Source: Agromyces sp. CF514 (GTDB lineage Bacteria; Actinomycetota; Actinomycetes; Actinomycetales; Microbacteriaceae). Taken from it: 64,000 nt of DNA. Location of the stretch: positions 496,001 through 560,000 of the forward strand of contig NZ_FOZD01000002.1 of the NCBI RefSeq assembly GCF_900113185.1, in the 5' to 3' direction. The notes below the pieces were generated by a model. The model was not told where the DNA came from and did no database searches. It saw only the letters and a list, made by a program, of their open reading frames with translations. Positions 32,844-41,014 of this stretch are shown one piece after another; position 1 is the first letter of the stretch, and each line of letters begins with the position of its first letter. The position numbers and the translations under genes were made by a program.

Positions 32844-34409
32844 TCAGCCCTGCGCGCGACGGTTCGTGCGTGCGTTCTGGTTCACGAGGCTGCCGACGCG
32901 GAGCGGCTGCTTCGCGGGGCGACCGGATGCTCCGCGCTGCGCGCCCGTGGTCTGCGCGCCACGGCTGTGGCCCGAGCTCTGCTTGGGGGCGTTCGCCTTG
33001 GCCTCGGCGGGGCGGCCGGACCGGTCGCGCCGCGGAGCGCCGGGAGCGACGTCCGAAGAACCGGCGCCGCCGTTGCCGCGTCCGCGACGACGGCGTCCGC
33101 CGCCCTCGGTGCGGGCCTCGCCCGACTGGGGAGCGCCGTCGCGAACCGCGCGCTTGCGCTGCGCGTTCGCGCCCTGCGAGCGACCGCCGCCGCCCTGCTG
33201 CTGCACGGCAGCGCGGGGCAGGGGCTTGACGTACGCGGCGACCTCGCCGATGAGCGCGACGACCTGCGGCGACTTCGCGGTCACGCGCTCGGGCACGACC
33301 TGGATCGCGGCCTTGCGCAGCAGGGTCTTGAGGTCCTGCTTCTGCGAGGGGAGGCAGATGGTGACGACGTCGCCCTCGCTGCCGGCGCGGGCCGTGCGGC
33401 CCGAGCGGTGCAGGTACGCCTTGTGCTCCATGGGCGGGTCGACGTGGATCACGAGCTCGACGTTGTCGACGTGCACGCCGCGAGCCGCGACATCCGTCGC
33501 CACGAGGACCTTGGCCGAGCCGTCGGCGAATGCGGCGAGGTTGCGGTCGCGCTGCGGCTGCGAGAGGTTGCCGTGCAGGTCGACCGCGGGGATGCCCTGC
33601 TCGGTGAGCTTCTTCGCGAGCTTCTTGGCGTGGTGCTTGGTGCGCATGAAGAGGATGCGGCGGCCGGTGCCCGAGGCGAGGGCCGTGATGAGGTCGTTCT
33701 TCGCGTCGACGTCGTCGACCTCGAACACGTGGTGGGTCATGGCGGCGACGTGCGAGGTGGCCTCGTCGACCGAGTGCAGCACCTCGTTGTGGAGGAAGCG
33801 CTTGACGAGCTTGTCGACGCCGTTGTCGAGCGTCGCCGAGAAGAGCAGACGCTGGCCGGACTGGGGGGTCTTGTCCATGATGCGCGTGACGACGGGCAGG
33901 AACCCGAGGTCGGCCATGTGGTCGGCCTCGTCGAGCACGGTGATCTCGACGGCGTCGAGGGTCACGTGGCCCTGCTTCATGAGGTCCTCGAGGCGGCCGG
34001 GGCAGGCCACGACGATGTCGACGCCGGCGCGCAGGGCGTCGACCTGGCGCTTCTGGTTGATGCCGCCGAAGATCGTGGTGGTGGTCATGCCGTACGCCTT
34101 GGCGAGCGGGGCGAGCACGGCGTCGATCTGGGTGGCGAGCTCGCGCGTGGGGGCGAGCACGAGGCCGAGGGGGCGGCCCGGGCGACGACGACCGCCGGAG
34201 AGCTCGCCGCCGAGGCGCGCGGCCATCGGGATCGAGAATGCGAGGGTCTTGCCCGAGCCGGTCTTGCCGCGGCCGAGCACGTCGCGTCCGGCGAGCGTGT
34301 CGGGCAGGGTGTCGACCTGGATCGGGAACGGGCTGGTCTTGCCGTCGGCGGCGAGGCTCGCGACGATCGGCGCGGGAACGCCGAGGTTTGCGAAGGTGGT
34401 GTCTGTCAT
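32844..34409 (-). CDS. DEAD-box ATP-dependent RNA helicase
   Basis: 521 residues. The Q-motif region (PFPIQVDTLP), Walker A GKTGSGKT (48-55), PTRELA, VLDEADHM (DEAD), SAT and HRSGRTARAG (motif VI) are all present in order. The last 130 residues are an Arg/Gly/Gln-rich disordered tail likely to bind RNA. Such helicases remodel ribosome precursors and structured mRNA, often in the cold. ATG 34409 is taken because the Q-motif begins a few residues later and GAAAGG lies upstream. The frame stays open for 49 more codons upstream without similarity. Confidence 0.93.
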   Translation of the reverse strand: MTDTTFANLGVPAPIVASLAADGKTSPFPIQVDTLPDTLAGRDVLGRGKTGSGKTLAFSIPMAARLGGELSGGRRRPGRPLGLVLAPTRELATQIDAVLAPLAKAYGMTTTTIFGGINQKRQVDALRAGVDIVVACPGRLEDLMKQGHVTLDAVEITVLDEADHMADLGFLPVVTRIMDKTPQSGQRLLFSATLDNGVDKLVKRFLHNEVLHSVDEATSHVAAMTHHVFEVDDVDAKNDLITALASGTGRRILFMRTKHHAKKLAKKLTEQGIPAVDLHGNLSQPQRDRNLAAFADGSAKVLVATDVAARGVHVDNVELVIHVDPPMEHKAYLHRSGRTARAGSEGDVVTICLPSQKQDLKTLLRKAAIQVVPERVTAKSPQVVALIGEVAAYVKPLPRAAVQQQGGGGRSQGANAQRKRAVRDGAPQSGEARTEGGGRRRRGRGNGGAGSSDVAPGAPRRDRSGRPAEAKANAPKQSSGHSRGAQTTGAQRGASGRPAKQPLRVGSLVNQNARTNRRAQG

Positions 34410-34683
34410 GGGTGCCTTTCGGGGCAGGGCGCACCGCACGGGGAAATGCCGCTGCACGGCGTTCGCAAGCTGCGTTGCGCGGTGCGGCGGTCTCGGCCCG
34501 GCGGTGGGAGTGGCGAAGGCGCCGGTCGGCGCATCCGTTCGCCGTATGAGAGTCAACGGGCGCTCGGTGAGGAGTCGGCCCGGAAAGCGTTTCTACGACG
34601 CAGGCGGCGCGTTCGTCGCGCACACCGTCCATCAGCATAGCGGATGCCGCGGGGCGGCGGCTGTGAGTCCGGTGCCGCGGGGC
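34410..34683 (-). other. 274-base leader region of the helicase gene
   Basis: No gene recognised. On the minus strand a TATGCT box (34634-34639) could start a leader of about 220 bases, as is common for cold-responsive helicase genes; I cannot identify a defined RNA element. Confidence 0.4.
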
Positions 34684-35313
34684 TCAGCGCGGCAGGCGCT
34701 CGCCGACCGGCACCTCCTCGCGCAGGGTGTTGCCCGGCTGCGCGAGCGGGCACGACCACGAGGGATCGTAGGCGCACGACGGGTTGTAGGCGAAGTTGAA
34801 GTCGACGATGAGCGTGTCGAGCCCGGCGCCGGGTCCGAGATCGGCGCCCTTGATCGTGTCGAGCAGGTAGCGCCCGCCGCCGTACGTGCCGCCCGGCGCA
34901 CCCGCGAGCCGGTCCTTCACGGGCAGGAACAGCCCGCCCGCGTACTGCGTGAGCCGCCAGACGTCGAGCGTGCCGAGGTAGGGCACGCGCACGGTGCCCA
35001 CGAGCGAGAATCGGATCTTGCCGTCGGTCGCGCTCTCGACGACGAGCCTCTGCGGCTCCTCGGGGCGGCGCACCTCGAGCTCGAAGCGCCAGTCGGGGTC
35101 GTAGCGCGCGATCGTGAGGCCCGTGAAGGAGGCCCGGTCGTCGGGCAGCAGCGGCGACTGGGGGTGGCCCGCGAAGAGCTCGTCGCGGCCGGACTTCCAC
35201 AGCTCGTGCCCTGCAGCAGGGTCGTGCGCGCTGAGCTGACGCACGCCTGCGTACAGGCCGGACACGCGCCGTCGCCAGTCGGCGAGCTGGAGCGACGGGT
35301 TCGAGCTGGTCAT
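34684..35313 (-). CDS. DUF1684 domain protein
   Basis: 209 residues matching DUF1684. The C-terminal signature is plain: GGGRYLLDTIKGAD, then VDFNFAYNPSCAYDPSW and CPLAQPGN. The family is a beta-rich domain of unknown function found widely in bacteria; conserved Asn, Tyr and Cys residues cluster in the last 60 residues. Its ATG overlaps the stop of the SRPBCC-like gene upstream by 4 bases, so the two form one translationally coupled unit. No signal peptide. Confidence 0.9.
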   Translation of the reverse strand: MTSSNPSLQLADWRRRVSGLYAGVRQLSAHDPAAGHELWKSGRDELFAGHPQSPLLPDDRASFTGLTIARYDPDWRFELEVRRPEEPQRLVVESATDGKIRFSLVGTVRVPYLGTLDVWRLTQYAGGLFLPVKDRLAGAPGGTYGGGRYLLDTIKGADLGPGAGLDTLIVDFNFAYNPSCAYDPSWSCPLAQPGNTLREEVPVGERLPR

Positions 35314-35885
35314 GCGGTGCTCCCTTCAGGGCGAGCGGATGCCGCGGGCGGCCCGTCTGCAGTCGGGCGGGCCGCCGCGGCATCCGCTCCGGCATCCGCC
35401 GTGCCCGGCGGGTCGAACGCCCACGTCGGTGCGAGTCGTCGCAGGCGGGCACCGCGCCACTGCCAGAACGCCCAGGTCGGATACCACGCGAGCGCGCCGA
35501 GGGTGCCCGCGTCGAAGCGCAGCCGGTCGCGGTAGAGCGTGCGGCCGTCGGGCAGGGCGGAGACGGCCATGCGGTGGTCCCATCGGTCGAACATCGCGAA
35601 CGGGCCGGTGAGCGCGCCACCGCCGTCGCGCAGCATGCGCACGCCGGGAGGCAGGCCTCCGGGATGGCTGAGGTCGACGACCTCCTCCCCGACGGGCAGG
35701 AGGCCGAAGGCGAGCGGCTGCAGGCGATGCCGCCCCTCGGACCACGCCGTCGGCAGTCCGCCGGGTTCGAGCGACGCGAAGTCGAGCCAGGGCGCCACGA
35801 CCTCGCGCAGCACGGCGGGACTGTGGAGCGCCCGCCACGCGGCATCCGGCGTGCAGTCGAGCTCGAGCTTCAACATGACCCGCAT
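35310..35885 (-). CDS. SRPBCC-superfamily (polyketide cyclase/START-like) protein
   Basis: 191 residues. The first 150 resemble the START/SRPBCC ligand-binding fold: LELDCTPDAAWRALHSPAVL at the N-terminus, then HRMAVSALPDGRTLYRDRLRF strands and a long C-terminal helix with WYPTWAFWQWRGARLRRL. The family binds hydrophobic ligands. The Ala/Pro-rich tail is disordered. It starts 6 bases after a TAGTGT box (leaderless) and overlaps the DUF1684 gene by 4 bases. Confidence 0.78.
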   Translation of the reverse strand: MRVMLKLELDCTPDAAWRALHSPAVLREVVAPWLDFASLEPGGLPTAWSEGRHRLQPLAFGLLPVGEEVVDLSHPGGLPPGVRMLRDGGGALTGPFAMFDRWDHRMAVSALPDGRTLYRDRLRFDAGTLGALAWYPTWAFWQWRGARLRRLAPTWAFDPPGTADAGADAAAARPTADGPPAASARPEGSTA

Positions 35886-35891
35886 GAGCCG

Positions 35892-35897
35892 ACACTA
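35892..35897 (-). promoter_or_regulatory. Leaderless -10 box for the SRPBCC gene
   Basis: TAGTGT on the minus strand, 6 bases before ATG 35885. Confidence 0.5.
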
Positions 35898-36003
35898 GGA
35901 CCGACGGATGCCGCAGCCAAGCAACTTCGCCGCATTCCCGGCGTGCTGGTCGCCGTGTGCGGCCTGACGGGTGCGTCCGACATGCCGGCGCGACGCTGCC
36001 GCG

Positions 36004-36072
36004 CGAAAATCAGGAGATCCCGGACTCGGGCGTCGTGTGGAGAGCCCGGAGGCCGACTCCTCCTGAATTTCG
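36004..36072. repeat. Inverted repeat with 13-base arms
   Basis: Arms 36004-36016 and 36060-36072 match at 12 of 13 positions (CGAAAATCAGGAG against its complement) around 43 bases that contain further partly paired CCCGG stretches. It lies between divergent genes. Confidence 0.7.
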
Positions 36073-36100
36073 GGACCGGGGTGTTCGCAACTGCACCGCC

Positions 36101-36106
36101 TAGACT
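36101..36106 (+). promoter_or_regulatory. Leaderless -10 box for the coiled-coil protein gene
   Basis: TAGACT, 7 bases before ATG 36114. Confidence 0.5.
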
Positions 36107-36113
36107 CCGGCGC

Positions 36114-37484
36114 ATGTCCGACGGACTCTGGTGGGTGCCCTCGCTCGTGGTGGCCGGGGTCGCCGTCGCTGCCCTCGTCGGGGCCGTGCTCGGCTTCCGG
36201 AGGCTCGGGCACCAGCGCGAGCAGGCCGCGCTCGCCGCGTCGCGCCCGCTCGAGATCGAGGCGAAGTCGCTCATCGTGCAGGCTGACACCGCAGTGCGCG
36301 ACGGACTCGCCGAGGTCGCCTACGCCGAGGCCCAGTTCGACGAGCCGACCGCGCGCACGGTGCGCGCTGCCGTGGATTCCGCGCAGCGGTGGCTGCGTGA
36401 GGCGTTCCTGCTGCAGCAGCGCCTCGACGACGCCGATCCGGACACGGCGGCCGAGCGCCGAACGTGGAGCGCTCGCATCGTCGACCTCTGCCGGCAGGCG
36501 CTGCGCACCCTCGACGAAGCGGATGCCGCGCTCGCCGCACGGCGTCGCGCCGAGCACGGCGCGAGCGTCGAGGGTCCGGCGATGCAGGCTCGGGCACGCG
36601 AACTCGCCATGCGCAGGCGCGAGGCGGCCGGGACCCTCGAACGTCTCGCACGGAGGTATGCGCGCTCGGCACTCGGCGGCGCGTACGGCGACCTCCAGCG
36701 GGCGGATCTCGCGCTCGCCGCAGCCGACGAGCGCCTGGCCGAGGCCGCCGCGGCGATCGCCGGAGCCCGACCGGCCGCCGCCGCGAGCGCCGGAGCCGCC
36801 GAGGCCCTCGACCGGGCCGAGCGGGCGCTCGGCGCGGTCGACGCCGTCGAGGCCGAGCTCGCGGCAGCGACCGAGGCGGAGTCCGAACTCGCGCGACGCC
36901 TCGAACTGGAGGCGTCGGCCGCGCGCGCCGAGCGGGACGGGGCCGTGCGAGATGCCGCCGGTCGCGACGCCGCCGGTCGAGATGCCGCGCGGGGGAGTGG
37001 GGCGGCCGAGGGCGCCGGCCCCGGCGGGACGCCACGCGCCGCCGCCCGGTCGCCGATCGACGCCGGCGCGGGCGACGCCCTCGCGACCGCGATCGCGGAG
37101 GCGAACGCCGCGCTCGCCTCCCGTGCACAACGCGCGGCGGACCCGTTCGCAGCGCGCGACCGACTCCGCATCGCCCATGATCGACTCGATGCGGCCCGGG
37201 CCGCGGCGCGGGCGGCGCAGTCGAGGCTCGACGGGGCCACCCGTGCACTCGGCGGCGCCCTCGCGATCGCCGAGAGCCAGCTCCGTGCGGCCGACGCGGC
37301 GATCGCCCACGGCGGAACTCGCGTCGGCGCAGACGCGCGCACGCGCCTCGCGGAGGCCGAACGCCAGCTCGCGATCGCCCGTCGGGAACCCGACCCGGTC
37401 GCGGCACTCGACGCCGCGCGTCGCGCGACCTCTCGTGCGAGCGACGCCGAGGCGCTCGCCGCGTACGACGCCATGCAGGGCTGA
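36114..37484 (+). CDS. Membrane-anchored Ala/Arg-rich coiled-coil protein, unknown function
   Basis: 456 residues, not recognised as a named family. One membrane helix (about 6-30) is followed by some 420 residues that are nearly all helical and rich in Ala, Arg, Glu and Asp with heptad-like spacing, broken by a Gly/Asp-rich linker near residues 280-320 containing tandem AAGRD units. It looks like a cytosolic coiled coil tethered to the membrane, perhaps a scaffold. It sits between the SRPBCC gene (divergent) and the ComB-like gene (79 bases downstream, own promoter). The start is supported by a TAGACT box 7 bases upstream. Confidence 0.7.
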   Translation: MSDGLWWVPSLVVAGVAVAALVGAVLGFRRLGHQREQAALAASRPLEIEAKSLIVQADTAVRDGLAEVAYAEAQFDEPTARTVRAAVDSAQRWLREAFLLQQRLDDADPDTAAERRTWSARIVDLCRQALRTLDEADAALAARRRAEHGASVEGPAMQARARELAMRRREAAGTLERLARRYARSALGGAYGDLQRADLALAAADERLAEAAAAIAGARPAAAASAGAAEALDRAERALGAVDAVEAELAAATEAESELARRLELEASAARAERDGAVRDAAGRDAAGRDAARGSGAAEGAGPGGTPRAAARSPIDAGAGDALATAIAEANAALASRAQRAADPFAARDRLRIAHDRLDAARAAARAAQSRLDGATRALGGALAIAESQLRAADAAIAHGGTRVGADARTRLAEAERQLAIARREPDPVAALDAARRATSRASDAEALAAYDAMQG

Positions 37485-37550
37485 CCCACCCCGCCTGCCG
37501 TACGGCGTCACGAACTCCCACGCGGGTTCGAGACCGGCACCCGACGGCGC

Positions 37551-37556
37551 TAGCCT
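37551..37556 (+). promoter_or_regulatory. Leaderless -10 box for the ComB-like gene
   Basis: TAGCCT, 6 bases before GTG 37563. Confidence 0.5.
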
Positions 37557-37562
37557 GTCGCG

Positions 37563-38249
37563 GTGAGCGATTCGACGAACGCCCTCGGGCAGGCGAAGTA
37601 CCAGGTCCGGTTCGACTGGGGCCGCGACGGCGCCGCGCGCCTGCTTCCGGGCGCGCACGTCGTCGTGCTCGTCGACGCGCTGCTCGTCACCACGCAGGCC
37701 GTGCTCGCCGCCGAACACGGCGGCTCGCTCCCGATCGCCGACGGCGCGGCACCGGATGTCGCCGCCACCGAGACGGCCGAACTCGCCCGGGAACTCGGCG
37801 CCCACGACGTCGTCGTGCTCGCCGCGTCGCTTCGCAACCGCGAGGCGGTCGCCCGCCGCATCCTCGCACTGCAGGAGGCGCGCGGCGAACGCCTGTTCGT
37901 CGCCGTCGTGGCTGCGGGCGAACGAGCGGGCGAGCGAGCCGCCGAGCCGGGGGAGCGGTCCGATGGGGCGCCCGCCGCCGGCATCCGCTTCGCGATCGAG
38001 GACCAGCTCACGGCGGGTGCGGTCATCGACGCCCTCGTCCGGCTCGGCATCGACCACACCTCGCCAGAGGCCGCGGTCGCGTGCGCCGCGTTCGAGGGCC
38101 TGCGGCACGCCGCCGTGCACCTCATCGGAGCTGCGGGAACCGGGGCCGGGCTCACCGCCGACGGGCGCCGTGACGAGGTGCGTCAGGCGACGCAGCGCGA
38201 CGTGACCGACGTCGTGCCGGTGCTGCGCGACGGCGTGTTCGGGCCGTAG
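37563..38249 (+). CDS. 2-phosphosulfolactate phosphatase family protein (ComB-like)
   Basis: 228 residues of the ComB family: AKYQVRFDWGRDG at the start, VVVLVDALLVTTQAV, AASLRNREAVA, and a C-terminal EDQLTAGAVIDAL helix. ComB removes phosphate from 2-phosphosulfolactate in coenzyme M synthesis. No other coenzyme M gene is near and actinobacteria of this type do not make coenzyme M, so this homologue probably dephosphorylates another small acid. GTG 37563 is supported by a TAGCCT box six bases upstream. Confidence 0.82.
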   Translation: MSDSTNALGQAKYQVRFDWGRDGAARLLPGAHVVVLVDALLVTTQAVLAAEHGGSLPIADGAAPDVAATETAELARELGAHDVVVLAASLRNREAVARRILALQEARGERLFVAVVAAGERAGERAAEPGERSDGAPAAGIRFAIEDQLTAGAVIDALVRLGIDHTSPEAAVACAAFEGLRHAAVHLIGAAGTGAGLTADGRRDEVRQATQRDVTDVVPVLRDGVFGP

Positions 38250-38345
38250 ACCCCGACCGGACCGCCGAGCAGCGACAACGGCGACCGCACCGGCCCGTGA
38301 GCGGACTGGCCAGCAACGTACCGGCCCGCGACGGACCGGCCGGTG

Positions 38346-39023
38346 TCAGGCCGCGGTCTGGTCGAGCTCGACGCGTCCGTTCGCGCTCGCCTTGCGGGCA
38401 CGGTGCGCGCGCACCTTCGCGCGGTTGCCGCAGCGCTGCATCGAGCACCAGCGACGGGTGGCGGCGCGCGAGGTGTCGAGGTAGATCATGTGGCAGTCGG
38501 GGCCGTCGCATTCGCGGAGACGGCCGGCGTTCTCGGCCGAGAACACGTCGACGGCGTCGCGCGCGATCGTCGCGAGCGCCTGCGGCACGGTGTGCACCGA
38601 GCGGCCGGCCTGACGGGTGCCCCCTCCGAGCGACGGCGGGATGTCGGGGGTGGCCGCATAGAGGTTGACGACGTCGACGTCGGAGCCCCGCAACTCCTCG
38701 CCGTGCGCGGCCGCGCGGGCCATGCGCACGATCGCGTCGCGCAGCGACACCGCGTCGAACAGGTCGCGCGAGCGCGCCGACCCGACGGCCACCGGGAAGC
38801 GCTCGCGCAGCCACCCGGTCAGGTCGTCGGGTGCGTGCAGCCGCTCGTTCGCCGGCGCGCCGTTGGCCGTCGGGTTCGAGGTGCCCGATGCGCCGGCCGG
38901 TTCGCCGAGCGCGCCGGTCACGGCGAAGTCGAGTGCGAACGACCCGGAGTCGAACCACCAGCGCACGCCCTCGAGGGAGACGAGCCATTGTCCGACGGGG
39001 ATCGACACGGTTGAGACGGGCAC
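38346..39023 (-). CDS. CGNR zinc-finger domain protein
   Basis: 225 residues. The N-terminal ABATE-like domain (DSGSFALDFAVTG, LRERFPV, RDLFDAVSLRDAIV) is followed by a C-terminal CGNR zinc finger with CDGPDCHMIYLDTSR, then WCSMQRCGNR. This is a presumed DNA-binding stress or regulatory family. The GTG start at 39023 lies 6 bases after TAGCAT, so the message is probably leaderless. It is convergent with the ComB-like gene. Confidence 0.9.
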   Translation of the reverse strand: MPVSTVSIPVGQWLVSLEGVRWWFDSGSFALDFAVTGALGEPAGASGTSNPTANGAPANERLHAPDDLTGWLRERFPVAVGSARSRDLFDAVSLRDAIVRMARAAAHGEELRGSDVDVVNLYAATPDIPPSLGGGTRQAGRSVHTVPQALATIARDAVDVFSAENAGRLRECDGPDCHMIYLDTSRAATRRWCSMQRCGNRAKVRAHRARKASANGRVELDQTAA

Positions 39024-39029
39024 CCGGCA

Positions 39030-39035
39030 ATGCTA
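39030..39035 (-). promoter_or_regulatory. Leaderless -10 box for the CGNR gene
   Basis: TAGCAT on the minus strand, 6 bases before GTG 39023. Confidence 0.5.
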
Positions 39036-39128
39036 GCGGGCCGGACGGCCGTCGGATGTCGCGATCCGCTCTCGTTCGCACGAGCGTTTGTGGTCGCCCC
39101 GACCTCGTATGCCGGTCGGCGTATGCGC

Positions 39129-39626
39129 TCAGTCGGCTGCGGCGCTCGCGGCTCGTCGTCGCACGGCGGCCGTGATCTCGCGGCGGTGCCACACGATGAG
39201 GTTGGCGCGGTCGAATCCGCGGTGGCAGACCCCGCAGCTGAGCGGCCGCGTCGGTGCGCGGTAGCGGAAGTGCTCGTGGCCCGCCGGGCATCGCCCGACC
39301 CACGGTGCGAGCTCGTGCGCGACCTCGCCGTCGTGCGTGCGGCGCCCGACGTAGCCGATCTCCGCCGCGGTGCGGCGCCACTTCGGACCGTGTCCGGCAC
39401 GGGGTCCGGCCATGGCGTGCGCGACCTCGTGCAGCAGGATCTGGTGGATCTCGTCGTCGTCGTACCTGGCGGCGAGGTAGCGCGACACCGAGATGCGCTT
39501 CGAGGTGTAGTTGCAGAGCCCGGCGCGCTTCTTGGCATTGTCGAAGCCGAAGCTCCAGACCTGCTCGTCGAGGTGCAGCACGATGAGCGCGTCGGCCCAC
39601 CGTCGCACCCGTTCGAGATCCGCCAT
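39129..39626 (-). CDS. SprT-like zinc-metalloprotease domain protein
   Basis: 165 residues of the SprT/WSS1 type. The metal site is HEVAHAMAG (His 66, Glu 67, His 70), preceded by ISVSRYLA and followed by GHGPKWRRTAAEIG. A C-terminal rubredoxin-like zinc ribbon has CPAGHEHF and CGVCHRGF. Eukaryotic relatives (SPRTN) cut DNA-crosslinked proteins; bacterial ones are uncharacterised. ATG 39626 lies 7 bases after a TATTCT box. Confidence 0.88.
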   Translation of the reverse strand: MADLERVRRWADALIVLHLDEQVWSFGFDNAKKRAGLCNYTSKRISVSRYLAARYDDDEIHQILLHEVAHAMAGPRAGHGPKWRRTAAEIGYVGRRTHDGEVAHELAPWVGRCPAGHEHFRYRAPTRPLSCGVCHRGFDRANLIVWHRREITAAVRRRAASAAAD

Positions 39627-39633
39627 GAGTCAG

Positions 39634-39639
39634 AGAATA
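39634..39639 (-). promoter_or_regulatory. Leaderless -10 box for the SprT-like gene
   Basis: TATTCT on the minus strand, 7 bases before ATG 39626. Confidence 0.5.
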
Positions 39640-39741
39640 GTCCCGGATGACGCGCGAGCGGCAGGTTCCGGGCGCCTGCGTCCGGCGCGGTTCGAGTCCG
39701 TTCCGCCCGCCCGCCCGTGCCATGCACGCCGTGCGTCGGCC

Positions 39742-40962
39742 TCAGCCGGCCGGCGCGAGCCGCACGCGGAGCAGCCGGTCGTCGCCCGTGCCCGGCGACC
39801 CGCGGCCGTCGGTGTTGTTCGTGAGCATCCAGAGCTCGCCGTCGGGCCCGGGTGCCACGTCGCGGATCCGGCCGAACTCGCCGACGAACCATGAGGTGGA
39901 CGGCAGCAGGCCGCTCGACGCCGGCGCTGCGACGAGCAGTCGTTCGCCGCGGAGCGCCGCGAGGAACAGCGTGTCGCCGACGACCGCGAGCCCGCTCGGG
40001 CTCGCCTCCGAGGTCGGCCACTGCAGCACGGGGTCGACGTATCCTGCGACGCCGCCCCGCCCCTCGACGACCGGCCAGCCGTAGTTCGCGCCGGGGGTGA
40101 TGCGGTTCAGCTCGTCCCACGTGTTCTGGCCGAACTCGGCCGCCCACATGGCGCCGGTCGCATCCCACGCGAGGCCCTGCGGGTTGCGGTGCCCCATCGA
40201 GTAGACGAGCGAGCCGAACGGATTGCCCGGCGCCGGCTTCCCCTCGGAGGTCATGCGCAGGATCTTGCCCGCGAGCGAGGCGGGGTCCTGCGCCGGGTCG
40301 CGGCGTCCGCCGTCGCCGACGGTCGCGTAGAGGAATCCGTCGGGCCCGAACGCGATGCGCCCGCCCTGGTGGTTCGCGTCTCCGCGCGGGATGCCGGCGA
40401 GCACGGTCGTCGGCGCGCCGAGCGCGTACGAGCCGGGTGCGCCCGACAGCGGCATCCGCACGATGCGGTTCTCGGATGCCGCGGTGAGGTATGCGTAGAC
40501 GTAGGCGGGCGCACCGCGCCCGGCCGGCAGGTGCGCGAGGCCGAGCAGCCCGCCCTCGGCGCCGGTGACGACGTCGGGGACGGTCGCGGCGACCCGCAGG
40601 GATCCGTCGGCGTTCACCTCGACGATCCGCGCGGTGTCGCGTTCGCTCACGAGCGTTCCCCCGTCCGGCAGGCGCAGGATCGACCAGGGTGCCTGCAGTC
40701 CTTCGGCCATGGTCTCGACGACGCCGGTCGGCACCATCACGACCGGCGCCGCCTGCGGGGTGGGCGTGGGCGTGGGCGCCGGTCCGGTCGCCGACGGCGA
40801 CGGGGTCGGCGTGCCGGGCGGGCTCGACGGGGGCGCAGTCCGCGACGCCGGCGCGGAGCACGACGCGAGGGCGAGTGCCGCTGCGAGGGCGAGTGCCGCC
40901 GCGGGCGCGAACACGTTCGTCGCCCCGCTGCCGGCCACGCGACCGCCCGCCCTGGTACGCAT
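39742..40962 (-). CDS. PQQ-dependent sugar dehydrogenase-like lipoprotein
   Basis: 406 residues. A lipoprotein signal ends LALASC, then a Pro/Thr/Ser-rich linker, then a six-bladed GSDH propeller (about 75-406) with GLQAPWSILRLPDGG, HQGGRIAFGPDGFLYATVGDGG and YSMGHRNPQGLAWD. These are the Asd/aldose sugar dehydrogenase hallmarks, including the catalytic His in HQGGRI. It would oxidise aldoses at the outer face of the membrane using pyrroloquinoline quinone. ATG 40962 is preceded by CAGACT 6 bases upstream. The frame continues further upstream without similarity. Confidence 0.9.
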   Translation of the reverse strand: MRTRAGGRVAGSGATNVFAPAAALALAAALALASCSAPASRTAPPSSPPGTPTPSPSATGPAPTPTPTPQAAPVVMVPTGVVETMAEGLQAPWSILRLPDGGTLVSERDTARIVEVNADGSLRVAATVPDVVTGAEGGLLGLAHLPAGRGAPAYVYAYLTAASENRIVRMPLSGAPGSYALGAPTTVLAGIPRGDANHQGGRIAFGPDGFLYATVGDGGRRDPAQDPASLAGKILRMTSEGKPAPGNPFGSLVYSMGHRNPQGLAWDATGAMWAAEFGQNTWDELNRITPGANYGWPVVEGRGGVAGYVDPVLQWPTSEASPSGLAVVGDTLFLAALRGERLLVAAPASSGLLPSTSWFVGEFGRIRDVAPGPDGELWMLTNNTDGRGSPGTGDDRLLRVRLAPAG

Positions 40963-40968
40963 ACCCCT

Positions 40969-40974
40969 AGTCTG
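40969..40974 (-). promoter_or_regulatory. Leaderless -10-like box for the lipoprotein dehydrogenase gene
   Basis: CAGACT on the minus strand, 6 bases before ATG 40962. Confidence 0.35.
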
Positions 40975-41001
40975 TGCCGCGCTCCGGGAGAACGGAACCG
41001 G

Positions 41002-41007
41002 CAGAAT
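41002..41007 (+). promoter_or_regulatory. Leaderless -10-like box for pxpA
   Basis: CAGAAT, 7 bases before ATG 41015. Confidence 0.35.
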
Positions 41008-41014
41008 GGATCGC

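Noticed and set aside
34410..34556. N-terminal extension of the helicase
   Set aside because: The frame is open but has no similarity to helicases, and a Shine-Dalgarno-like GAAAGG precedes ATG 34409 where the Q-motif region begins.
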